The notes beneath the pieces were generated by a model. That model was not told the DNA's origin, made no database searches, and saw nothing but the letters and a program-made list of their open reading frames with translations. From GCA-2697345 sp045565015 (GTDB taxonomy: Bacteria > Pseudomonadota > Alphaproteobacteria > Rhodobacterales > Rhodobacteraceae): a DNA stretch of 64,000 nt. Positions 45,685 through 54,037 of the stretch are shown here, piece by piece. The stretch spans positions 1 through 64,000 of the forward strand of contig JBJLGD010000038.1 in assembly GCA_045565015.1 (NCBI GenBank). Reading direction: 5' to 3'. Position numbers and translations under genes: made by a program. Position 1 is the first letter of the stretch. Each line of letters begins with the position of its first letter.

Positions 45685-46587
45685 TTAATCATAGAGCGAT
45701 TTAGCTTTTTGACGTTGTATAGTAATTTCTTTTACGACAAAGTCTCTAAAGGCTGCAATTCTTTTTGATTGCCTAAGTTCTTCGGGGTAAGCTAAAAAAA
45801 CTGGTACCTCGTTTGATGAAACCCCTGGTAATATTCTTACCAGTTCTGGGTTATCTATTGCCACATAATCGGGTAAAACACCAATACCTAGTCCAAATCT
45901 AACGGCCTGCAGTACACCAAAATAATTATTAACTGTCAGTATTTTTTTTAAGTCATAACTCAGTAATTCTCTGACCAGAGTTTCACCAGCTGCAACCTGT
46001 TCTGAGCTAATACTTTGGAAAACAATCCTATGGTTTCTAAGTTCTTGAAGTGATTCAGGTGGGTTGATATTTTTCATATATGATTTACTGGCGTATAAAC
46101 ACATTTGAACACTCATAAGTCGTTTTCTAACGAGATCCGCCTGGCTTGGTTCTTTCATCCTAATCGCTACATCCGCTTCTCTCATTGGCAAATCTAAAAC
46201 ACGTTCAACTAACATCAGATCAATATTCAGTTCAGGGTACTCAGAAAAAAGTGTAGATAATCTGGGCGCTAACCAAAGTGAGCCAAAGCCAGTCGTAGTA
46301 GTTACACGTAATTCTCCAAAAACTTCATCTTCACTATCTCTGATTCTAGCACTGGCGGCTTCTAGCCTTTTTGACATTGATCTAGTCGCATCAAATAAAA
46401 GCTCGCCTTGTTCTGTGAGAATCAATCCCCTCGCATGTCTATGAAATAAAATAGTATTGAGTGACTCTTCTAAAGCTCGAATTTGGCGTGAAACAGCTGA
46501 TTGAGATAAGTGAATATTATCCCCTGCGTGAGTAAGGCTACCGGCATCAGCTACCGCGTGAAAGACCCGAAGTTTATCCCAATCCAT
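45685..46587 (-). CDS. LysR-family transcriptional regulator
   Basis: A 300-residue regulator. The N-terminal winged HTH is MDWDKLRVFHAVADAGSLTHAG...LSQSAVSRQIRALEE, followed by a linker helix and a periplasmic-binding-like effector domain. It is divergent from the large indolepyruvate ferredoxin oxidoreductase gene with 154 bp between them, where LysR regulators usually bind. The effector is unknown. Confidence 0.9.
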   Translation of the reverse strand: MDWDKLRVFHAVADAGSLTHAGDNIHLSQSAVSRQIRALEESLNTILFHRHARGLILTEQGELLFDATRSMSKRLEAASARIRDSEDEVFGELRVTTTTGFGSLWLAPRLSTLFSEYPELNIDLMLVERVLDLPMREADVAIRMKEPSQADLVRKRLMSVQMCLYASKSYMKNINPPESLQELRNHRIVFQSISSEQVAAGETLVRELLSYDLKKILTVNNYFGVLQAVRFGLGIGVLPDYVAIDNPELVRILPGVSSNEVPVFLAYPEELRQSKRIAAFRDFVVKEITIQRQKAKSLYD

Positions 46588-46657
46588 ACCGTTACCTCCG
46601 TTTATAATTTAACTTCAAAGTACTTTATATTTGTTTTCACAGCCAAGTACGGCTATC

Positions 46658-46671
46658 ATAGTTTAGACTAT
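46658..46671. promoter_or_regulatory. Candidate LysR operator in the lysR-oxidoreductase spacer
   Basis: The dyad ATAGTTTAGACTAT (arms ATAGT/ACTAT, four-base centre) is the best inverted repeat in the divergent spacer, 71 bp before the oxidoreductase start. Confidence 0.4.
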
Positions 46672-46741
46672 CAGAATTTATTTGATGTGTCGGGTAGGTT
46701 TACCTAAAAATATTATTATAGACAACAGGATTTAATTTTTA

Positions 46742-49700
46742 ATGAGTGATAATTCTTTAACGGATCGTTTTAACCTCATGAAGACAACCGTACTCCTTAA
46801 TGGTACGCAGGCGTTGGTTCGATTGTTACTCACACAAAAAGCTCGAGATACCATTAAGGGTTTTAATACGGCTGGTTTAGTGACTGGTTATAGAGGCTCG
46901 CCACTAGGTGCCGTAGATAGCCAGATGGCCAAAGTTCCAAAAGAACTTGAGGAGCATAACATTACCTTTCAACCTGGTTTAAACGAGGATTTAGCTGCTA
47001 CGGCCCTCTGGGGAACACAACAAGCAGAATTGAGAGGAGAGGGCCTTTATGACGGAGTCTTTGGTCTTTGGTATGGGAAGGGTCCTGGAGTAGATCGCTC
47101 GGGTGATGTAATGAAACATGCAAATATGGCAGGTTCTTCACGCAAAGGTGGAGTGCTAATGGCTATGGGTGACGATCATACAGGGGAAAGCTCCACGGTA
47201 TTACACCAATCTGACTTTGCAATGATTGATGCAAGTATACCAATTCTATCGCCGGCTGGGGTACAAGAAATCATAGATTATGGCCTTTATGGATGGGCAT
47301 TATCTAGATTTTCTGGTCTTTGGGTTGGCTTGAAAGTTATGAAAGATACTGTTGAAGCTACATCTGTAGTAGATGGTGACATTAATAGAATGTCTTTTAA
47401 TGAACCATCATTAAAAATGCCAGAAGGTGGCTTAAATATTAGATTGATAGATGAACCTGTGGATCAAGAAGCGAGGTTGGTGGAATATAAGATAGATGCA
47501 GCTAAAAGTTTTGCGAAAGAAAATAAAATTGATAAATGTATCTGGTCCGGTGGTAAAAGTCCTACGATTGGATTTGTTGCTGCTGGCAAGAATTGGTTAG
47601 ATTTGATCCATTCCATGTCGCTTTTAGGGGTAGATGAAGATGAAGCAAATCGATTTGGAGTAAGTTTATATAAAGTAGGACAGATTTGGCCGCTTGACAC
47701 AGATTCATTTGATGTTTGGGCAAAAAACCTGGACCTAATTATAGTCATAGAAGAAAAAAGAAAAATTTTAGAAGGACAAATAAAGGAAACGATATTCGAT
47801 AAGCGCGATGGAAAGCGGATTTATGGGGGGAAAAAGAATGGATTGGAATTATTTTCATCAAAGTTTGCCCTAGATCCAGTCGAAATAGCACAACAAATTG
47901 GAGATATTTTAATTGAGGAGGGTTGTGGTTCTGAAAAAATTGTATCGAATTTAAATCTTATCGCTCAGTCGAGGAAAACCGAAAACACGAGTGAGATTGT
48001 TAGTAGAATTCCGTATTTTTGTTCGGGCTGCCCTCATAATACATCCACAAAAATACCCGAAGGTTCCAGGGCTTATGCTGGTATAGGTTGCCACTATATG
48101 GCTCAATGGATGGATAGAGATACTTTAGGTTATACTCATATGGGTGGCGAGGGTGCTAATTGGATCGGGGAAGCGCCATTTTCAAAAAGAAATCACGTAT
48201 TTCAGAACATAGGTGACGGTACTTATAATCACTCTGGGATACAGGCTATTAGAGCGGCTGTAGCAGCAAATGTAAATGTAACCTATAAAATTCTTTTTAA
48301 CGATGCAGTTGCAATGACTGGTGGCCAAAGTAACGACGGTAATCTTGACTCGACCAGAATTGTTGATGAGTTGACAGCTTTTGGTATTAAAAAAATTGTG
48401 GTTGTTTATGACGAAAAAGAGGATATCAAGAGTAGTGATTTTGGAGCTGATATAGAACTGTTCGAACGCGCTGAACTAGACAGGGTTCAACGAACTTTAC
48501 GAGATGTTATTGGTGTTTCAGCGATAGTTTATGTGCAGACTTGCGCGGCTGAAAAACGACGAAGACGGAAGCGTGGGGATTTTCCAGATCCAGATAAAAG
48601 AGTTTTCATAAACACTGATGTATGTGAGGGTTGCGGAGACTGTGGGGTACAATCGAACTGCGTATCGATTGTACCGGTTCAGACTGAATTTGGGCGTAAG
48701 CGTGCGATTGATCAATCATCGTGCAACAAAGACTTTAGTTGTGTGAAGGGTTTTTGTCCATCGTTTGTTACTGTAACCGGCGCAAAAGTGAAGTCCCAGG
48801 TGACAGCTGAAACAGCTTTACCTGACTTACCTTCACCCACAATCCCATTAATAAATGGCACTCATAACATAATAATTACAGGAGTTGGTGGAACTGGAGT
48901 TGTGACGATAGGGGCTATTTTGGCTATGGCAGCTCATTTAGACAATAAGGGTGCTGGTATGATAGAAATGGCTGGACTTGCTCAAAAGGGTGGTGCTGTT
49001 CATATTCATTGTCGTCTGGCAAATAAACCGGACGATATAAGTGCTATAAGAATAGCAACAGGCGAAGCTGATACAGTAATCGGTGGAGATTTAGTTGTGA
49101 CTGCAGGCTTTAAAACACTCTCTCTTATGAAGGAAGGTAGAAGTAGGGCAGTAGTTAATAGCCACAATATTATAACTGGAGAATTTACACGGGATACTGA
49201 TTTTGTAGTTCCAAATGATAGATTGATTTTATCTTTGGAGGCCCGCTTAAAAAATATGGTAAATTTCTTGGATTCCACCAAGTTATCTAAGTCTATTTTA
49301 GGAGACTCTATTTTCTCTAATATGGTTATTTTTGGGGCGGCGTGGCAGTCTGGGATGATCCCTTTATCCCATGAATCGATTGTAAAATCAATTGAACTTA
49401 ATGGTGCTGCAGTGAACTTAAATTTGAAAGCGTTTGAAGTTGGTCGATGGGCGGTAGTTTTTCCTGATGACGTAGAAAAAAGACTTAATGCGGCTGTGAT
49501 AGAGTTACCTCATACTCTGAAAGAAAAAATATTGTTCAGGTCTGAGCATCTTAGACACTATCAATCAAAATCCCTTGCTAATAAATACACTAAATTCGTT
49601 AAAAAATTTAAAGATACAGAAATAGGAGAGTCTGTGGCAGAGGGTTATCATAAAGTTCTTTCTTATAAAGATGAGTATGAAGTCGCTAGATTACATAGAG

Positions 49701-50185
49701 CCACTGCTATAAAATTGAAAAATGAATTCGATGGGAATGTTAAAATCAGATATCATTTATCACCACCACTTATCTCCCGCATTGGCAGCGATGGTCGTCC
49801 CCAGAAAAAAGAATTTGGGAGTTTTATAGAAAATATTTTTGTTCTACTTTCAAAATTTAAATTTTTACGAGGCAGTATCTTTGACCCCTTCGGCTATTCA
49901 GCTGAACGCAAAATGGAGAGGTCATTAATACATTTGTATGAAAAGGATATGGAGGGTCTGCTAGAAAAGAAATTATTGAATACAGAATCTGCTGTTTCTT
50001 TGGCTAAGCTACCAATGCAGATAAGGGGTTTTGGGCCCGTTAAAAAAACTAACTACGACTTAGCTATGATCAGACGTAAAGAACTATTGAAAGTATTAGA
50101 GGAAGAATATCTTAACTGTCTGCCAACAGAGACAGTTGATAGTACTTCGAAATATAATACAGGACGAAGCTTAGACCACGGCTAA
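46742..50185 (+). CDS. Indolepyruvate ferredoxin oxidoreductase family protein (fused alpha-beta)
   Basis: A 1147-residue fused enzyme that oxidatively decarboxylates aryl or branched-chain 2-keto acids to acyl-CoA. The order is pyrimidine-binding domain (NGTQALVRLLL, GYRGSPLGAVD), TPP domain (GEAPFSKRNHVFQNIGDGTY, NDAVAMTGGQ), a Cys-rich region (CEGCGDCGVQSNC, CNKDFSCVKGFC) for iron-sulfur clusters, then the gamma-type domain (ITGVGGTGVVTIGAIL, EMAGLAQKGGAVHIH). A role in aromatic or branched amino-acid catabolism is likely. Divergent from lysR. Confidence 0.92.
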   Translation: MSDNSLTDRFNLMKTTVLLNGTQALVRLLLTQKARDTIKGFNTAGLVTGYRGSPLGAVDSQMAKVPKELEEHNITFQPGLNEDLAATALWGTQQAELRGEGLYDGVFGLWYGKGPGVDRSGDVMKHANMAGSSRKGGVLMAMGDDHTGESSTVLHQSDFAMIDASIPILSPAGVQEIIDYGLYGWALSRFSGLWVGLKVMKDTVEATSVVDGDINRMSFNEPSLKMPEGGLNIRLIDEPVDQEARLVEYKIDAAKSFAKENKIDKCIWSGGKSPTIGFVAAGKNWLDLIHSMSLLGVDEDEANRFGVSLYKVGQIWPLDTDSFDVWAKNLDLIIVIEEKRKILEGQIKETIFDKRDGKRIYGGKKNGLELFSSKFALDPVEIAQQIGDILIEEGCGSEKIVSNLNLIAQSRKTENTSEIVSRIPYFCSGCPHNTSTKIPEGSRAYAGIGCHYMAQWMDRDTLGYTHMGGEGANWIGEAPFSKRNHVFQNIGDGTYNHSGIQAIRAAVAANVNVTYKILFNDAVAMTGGQSNDGNLDSTRIVDELTAFGIKKIVVVYDEKEDIKSSDFGADIELFERAELDRVQRTLRDVIGVSAIVYVQTCAAEKRRRRKRGDFPDPDKRVFINTDVCEGCGDCGVQSNCVSIVPVQTEFGRKRAIDQSSCNKDFSCVKGFCPSFVTVTGAKVKSQVTAETALPDLPSPTIPLINGTHNIIITGVGGTGVVTIGAILAMAAHLDNKGAGMIEMAGLAQKGGAVHIHCRLANKPDDISAIRIATGEADTVIGGDLVVTAGFKTLSLMKEGRSRAVVNSHNIITGEFTRDTDFVVPNDRLILSLEARLKNMVNFLDSTKLSKSILGDSIFSNMVIFGAAWQSGMIPLSHESIVKSIELNGAAVNLNLKAFEVGRWAVVFPDDVEKRLNAAVIELPHTLKEKILFRSEHLRHYQSKSLANKYTKFVKKFKDTEIGESVAEGYHKVLSYKDEYEVARLHRATAIKLKNEFDGNVKIRYHLSPPLISRIGSDGRPQKKEFGSFIENIFVLLSKFKFLRGSIFDPFGYSAERKMERSLIHLYEKDMEGLLEKKLLNTESAVSLAKLPMQIRGFGPVKKTNYDLAMIRRKELLKVLEEEYLNCLPTETVDSTSKYNTGRSLDHG

Positions 50186-50200
50186 CGAAATTATTTTGAT

Positions 50201-50220
50201 AAATTGAAACAGCTCAATTT
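50201..50220 (+). terminator. Weak hairpin after the oxidoreductase gene
   Basis: AAATTGA (50201-50207) and TCAATTT (50214-50220) form a 7-bp AT-rich stem followed by TCATTTTT, between convergent genes. Weak stability. Confidence 0.3.
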
Positions 50221-50226
50221 TCATTT

Positions 50227-50457
50227 TTAGCCTTTGATTATAAAATAAATTTGATTTTGGTTGTTAATAGTCGTTTCTATAATCTTATTATTCGTCTCAT
50301 TGCAATAATAAGGAACATCAATAATTCCAGCTGGATCGTCAACATGGAGCTTAAGTATATCTCCAGTTTTCATTTCCTTTAAAGCTTTCCTAGCTTTTAA
50401 TACAGGTAAGGGACATAGTAAGCCATCAGTATTTAGTTCTCGATCCCAATGTTTCAT
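50227..50457 (-). CDS. TusA-like sulfurtransferase
   Basis: A 76-residue protein of the TusA/SirA fold with the active cysteine in DGLLCPLPVLKARKAL. TusA proteins relay persulfide sulfur for tRNA thiolation and related pathways; mnmA, a tRNA 2-thiouridylase, lies 2.3 kb away. Downstream of the RHH and fumC genes on the same strand. Confidence 0.92.
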   Translation of the reverse strand: MKHWDRELNTDGLLCPLPVLKARKALKEMKTGDILKLHVDDPAGIIDVPYYCNETNNKIIETTINNQNQIYFIIKG

Positions 50458-50485
50458 ATCTAGTTATCTTTTCTAAAAATGACTG

Positions 50486-50713
50486 TTATGTGTTTTCCGC
50501 TATTTTATAATAGTCGAGAACAAATAACCTTATTGCCGAGGCTAATCCACAGTTTGTACCTCTATCTTCGTCTATCTCAGATATTAATAGATTCACACCC
50601 TTACATTGTTTATTAGCTATTTCAGTTAAAGAGTCCCAAAATGGGTCTTCTAAACTAACTGAGGTGCTGTGCTTTTTTAACCTTATTGAACGCTTCTTGG
50701 GTTTGGTCAACAT
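50486..50713 (-). CDS. Ribbon-helix-helix domain protein (RHH_4 type)
   Basis: A 75-residue protein with a basic N-terminus (KPKKRSIRLKKHSTSVSLE), then DPFWDSLTEIANKQ and SAIRLFVLDYY, the ribbon-helix-helix layout. It belongs to a small alphaproteobacterial family commonly found between fumC and sspB-type neighbours. It probably binds DNA as a dimer; target unknown. Confidence 0.8.
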   Translation of the reverse strand: MLTKPKKRSIRLKKHSTSVSLEDPFWDSLTEIANKQCKGVNLLISEIDEDRGTNCGLASAIRLFVLDYYKIAENT

Positions 50714-50759
50714 TTATATAATACTTACTATTATGATATTATTATCGAATTTAAAGAAC

Positions 50760-52151
50760 TTATTTTGGTCCTATCATGTCTTCAGGTACTACCATTTTAT
50801 CAAAATCTTCATCAGTCACAAACCCAAGATTTACGGCTTCCTCGCGAAGCGTTGTTTTATTCTTATGAGCCTCTTTTGCAACCTGTGTAGCTTTATCGTA
50901 ACCTATATATGGGGCCAGCGCCGTAACCAGCATAAGACTTTCTTGCATCAGTGCTCTGATACGTTCCTCATTGGCTTTTATTCCTATCACACAATTATCT
51001 GTAAAGGCTGCCGACGCATCTCCTAATAATTTAATTGACTGAAGCAGATTATATACCATCATTGGTTTATAGACGTTTAGTTCAAAATGACCCTGTGAGC
51101 CTGCAAATCCAATCGCAGCATCATTTCCAAAGATATGTGCACAGACTTGTGTTATTGATTCACACTGTGTTGGATTTACCTTGCCTGGCATGATGGAAGA
51201 GCCAGGCTCATTTTCCGGTAAAATTAATTCGCCTAAACCGCTTCGAGGGCCCGAACCTAAAAACCTGATATCGTTTGCAATTTTGAAAATGCTAGCTGCT
51301 ATGGTTTTTATTGCTCCTGACATTTCTATTATTCCATCATGAGCTGCAAGCGCTTCAAATTTGTTTGGTGCTGGTCTGAAAGGAATTTTAGTAATTTTTG
51401 AAATTTGTTCCGATACGTCTTTATCCCATCCTTTTTCTGTATTTAATCCAGTACCTACAGCTGTACCACCTTGCGCTAATTCCAAAATACTTCCTAATGC
51501 TCTGTCTATCCTATTTATTCCATTTTCAACTTGTTGAGTATAGCCTGAGAACTCCTGGGATAATGTAAGTGGTGTTGCGTCCATGGTATGGGTTCGGCCA
51601 ATTTTGATGATACCTAAAAACTCATCTTCTTTAAGTTTTAAAGCCTCTTTTAAACGCTTAAGTTTTGGTAGCAGTGTGTTTATAACCTCCATAGCAGTTG
51701 CAACATGCATCGCTGTAGGGAAAGTGTCATTCGAAGATTGACCCATGTTACAGTGGTCATTTGGGTGAATAGGGTCTTTCGACCCAACCCTTCCGCCTAA
51801 GAGTTCTATTGCTCTATTAGCTATCACTTCATTAACATTCATATTGGATTGTGTGCCAGACCCGGTTTGCCAGACAACCAAGGGAAAGTTATCATTTAGT
51901 TTGCCGTCTATAACCTCATCAGCCGCCGTTATAATTGCATTTGCATACTGGTTCTTCAACTTACCAGACTTTTTATTGGAGATTGCGCATGCCTTCTTAA
52001 TTATACCTAACGCCTTAATTATTTCTAATGGCTGTTTCTCCCAACCTATCGGAAAATTTACTAGCGAACGCTGAGTTTGAGCTCCCCAGTATTTTTCTAA
52101 AGGTACCTCTATTTGACCAAAACTGTCTGTTTCAGTACGAACTTCTGCCAT
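50760..52151 (-). CDS. fumC: Class II fumarate hydratase
   Basis: Oxygen-stable interconversion of fumarate and malate. A 463-residue homotetramer subunit with the signature GSSIMPGKVNPTQ, TGSGTQSNMNVNEV and GRTHTMDATPLTL. Flanked by sspB upstream and the RHH gene downstream. Confidence 0.97.
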   Translation of the reverse strand: MAEVRTETDSFGQIEVPLEKYWGAQTQRSLVNFPIGWEKQPLEIIKALGIIKKACAISNKKSGKLKNQYANAIITAADEVIDGKLNDNFPLVVWQTGSGTQSNMNVNEVIANRAIELLGGRVGSKDPIHPNDHCNMGQSSNDTFPTAMHVATAMEVINTLLPKLKRLKEALKLKEDEFLGIIKIGRTHTMDATPLTLSQEFSGYTQQVENGINRIDRALGSILELAQGGTAVGTGLNTEKGWDKDVSEQISKITKIPFRPAPNKFEALAAHDGIIEMSGAIKTIAASIFKIANDIRFLGSGPRSGLGELILPENEPGSSIMPGKVNPTQCESITQVCAHIFGNDAAIGFAGSQGHFELNVYKPMMVYNLLQSIKLLGDASAAFTDNCVIGIKANEERIRALMQESLMLVTALAPYIGYDKATQVAKEAHKNKTTLREEAVNLGFVTDEDFDKMVVPEDMIGPK

Positions 52152-52220
52152 TTGTATTCCCCACTAAAAAAATATCTTATACCGTATATTCTTATTATAT
52201 TTCCTAATTAGTTTGTTATC

Positions 52221-52673
52221 TTATGTACGAAAACTATCCAAATTTATGACTTTTGAATTACTTGAATCTGACTGACTTTTTTCTTTAGATTCCGTTTTAA
52301 CTTCGTGGTTAGCTGTATTTTTATTCGTCTCAAATTTTAATCCAAACTCAACTGATGGATCAACAAAACTTATAATAGACTCAAAATATATTGTTAGGCT
52401 TTCAGGACTATCTCCAAAATTAAGAGTTATTTCAAAATATTCCTTATAAACTTTTAGTCCTTCAAACCAATTCTGAACTATTATAGTCATTTCTTCAGGG
52501 TATTTTTCTAATAACCAATCACTAACTTTTGTACCTGGGAATTTTGGATTATAGGTTATAAAAAAATGATGATTGCCTGGAAGGCCATTCTTTTCTACAT
52601 TTGACATAGTATCAGAGATTAAACCTCTCATCGCTATCTCCATTTTTCGTGTATAATCAATACTATCTGTCAT
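52221..52673 (-). CDS. ClpXP adaptor SspB
   Basis: A 150-residue alphaproteobacterial SspB. The substrate-binding fold has MRGLISDTMSNVEKNGLPGNHHFFITYNP, WFEGLKVYKEYFEITLNFGD and ESLTIYFESIISFVDPSVEFGL, followed by a disordered charged linker and a short C-terminal tail (VINLDSFR) that docks to ClpX. It delivers ssrA-tagged and other substrates to ClpXP, encoded at 13763-15792. Confidence 0.92.
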   Translation of the reverse strand: MTDSIDYTRKMEIAMRGLISDTMSNVEKNGLPGNHHFFITYNPKFPGTKVSDWLLEKYPEEMTIIVQNWFEGLKVYKEYFEITLNFGDSPESLTIYFESIISFVDPSVEFGLKFETNKNTANHEVKTESKEKSQSDSSNSKVINLDSFRT

Positions 52674-52711
52674 TTTGACCTTATTAGTTATTTATGAATT
52701 GTTAGTAATTC

Positions 52712-53851
52712 CTAATTTATCCATCCACCACCAAAAACTCTAGTATTATTTTTATCATAAAAAACACAAGCTTGACCTTTAGATACTCCTTCTTCAGTTA
52801 TTTCTAACTCTATAAGAGCTTCTGTATTGGAGATAGGTTTGACTCTGGCTTTTTGATATTCCTGAGTTGATCTTATTTTAACGCGTAATGACCAATATTC
52901 CTGACTTTTGAATGGTTTCCTGCCTAGCCAGTTTATCTCTTTTGCATAAAAACTTTTTACGGACAGAGCTTGGCGTGGTCCAACAATTACTTGTCTCTTG
53001 TTAACGTCCAACTTCAGGACATAAAGGGGATTTTTTTCACCACCTATCCCTAAACCTTTCCTTTGTCCGACTGTATAATTTATTATACCAGAATGAAGGC
53101 CCATCACTACTCCAGTTTCGGAAACTATTTCTCCTGGTTCAGAAGCACCTGGTCGTAACTTTTCTATTACAGCAGAATAGTTCCCATTTGGAACAAAACA
53201 AATATCCTGACTATCTGGTTTATTAGCTATATCTAAACCATATTTTCTAGCGAGCGCTCTTGTCTCAGTTTTGGACTGCAATTGTCCAAGTGGGAATCTT
53301 AGATAATCTAATTGTTGCTGGGTAGTTGAGAATAGAAAGTAGCTTTGATCTTTTTGAAGATCTATCGCTGTGTGTAATTCTGCACCTTTAGGCCCAATTT
53401 TTCTCTGAATATAATGCCCAGTAGCCATGCAGTCAGCCTCAAGATCTTTGGCAGTTTCAAGTAGGTCTTTAAATTTTACTCTCTCGTTGCATCTTATACA
53501 GGGTATCGGTGTTGCACCTGCTAAATAACTATCAGCAAATTCATCGATCACAGCACTTTTAAAAGAATTTTCATAATCTAACACATAATGCGGAAAGTTC
53601 ATCATATTTGCTACACGTCTGGCATCCTGTATATCCTGACCAGCGCAACAAGCACCTTTTTTAGCTAATGCCTGTCCATGATCATATAATTGTAGTGTGA
53701 TCCCGATTACCTTATACCCCTGCTCTGAGAGAGAAGCAGCTACAACTGAGCTATCTACGCCACCAGACATTGCAACTACAACCGTTGTTTCAGCTGGAGG
53801 TTTCTCAAAACCTAAGGAGTTCAATTTTTTATTTGAAATATCAAAAGCCAT
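52712..53851 (-). CDS. mnmA: tRNA-specific 2-thiouridylase MnmA
   Basis: Forms 2-thiouridine at the wobble base of tRNA Lys, Glu and Gln. The PP-loop ATP motif VAMSGGVDSSV opens the protein. Catalytic cysteines lie in IPCIRCNERVKF and DSQDICFVPNG; GHYIQRK and GIGGEKNPLYV are also family motifs. Length 379. Divergent from ligA across 186 bp. Confidence 0.97.
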   Translation of the reverse strand: MAFDISNKKLNSLGFEKPPAETTVVVAMSGGVDSSVVAASLSEQGYKVIGITLQLYDHGQALAKKGACCAGQDIQDARRVANMMNFPHYVLDYENSFKSAVIDEFADSYLAGATPIPCIRCNERVKFKDLLETAKDLEADCMATGHYIQRKIGPKGAELHTAIDLQKDQSYFLFSTTQQQLDYLRFPLGQLQSKTETRALARKYGLDIANKPDSQDICFVPNGNYSAVIEKLRPGASEPGEIVSETGVVMGLHSGIINYTVGQRKGLGIGGEKNPLYVLKLDVNKRQVIVGPRQALSVKSFYAKEINWLGRKPFKSQEYWSLRVKIRSTQEYQKARVKPISNTEALIELEITEEGVSKGQACVFYDKNNTRVFGGGWIN

Positions 53852-53985
53852 TTACAACTCAAAGAATGTTAATATGATTTATCCTAAATCTTTTATCTAG
53901 TGCTTTGAAGTACTTTGCACCATTTGTATACCCTTTTACTGGTGGAAAATACAAAATTTTTAGTGTATTTTTTGTTAGTAAGCAA

Positions 53986-54003
53986 AATCAAAATATTTTG
54001 ATT
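53986..54003. promoter_or_regulatory. 18-bp perfect palindrome upstream of ligA
   Basis: AATCAAAATATTTTGATT is self-complementary and lies 34 bp before the ligA start in the mnmA-ligA spacer. It may be an operator; its AT content makes chance occurrence possible. Confidence 0.3.
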
Positions 54004-54037
54004 GGTTAAATGATTCTGTAAAAAGAGGTAAACAGAT

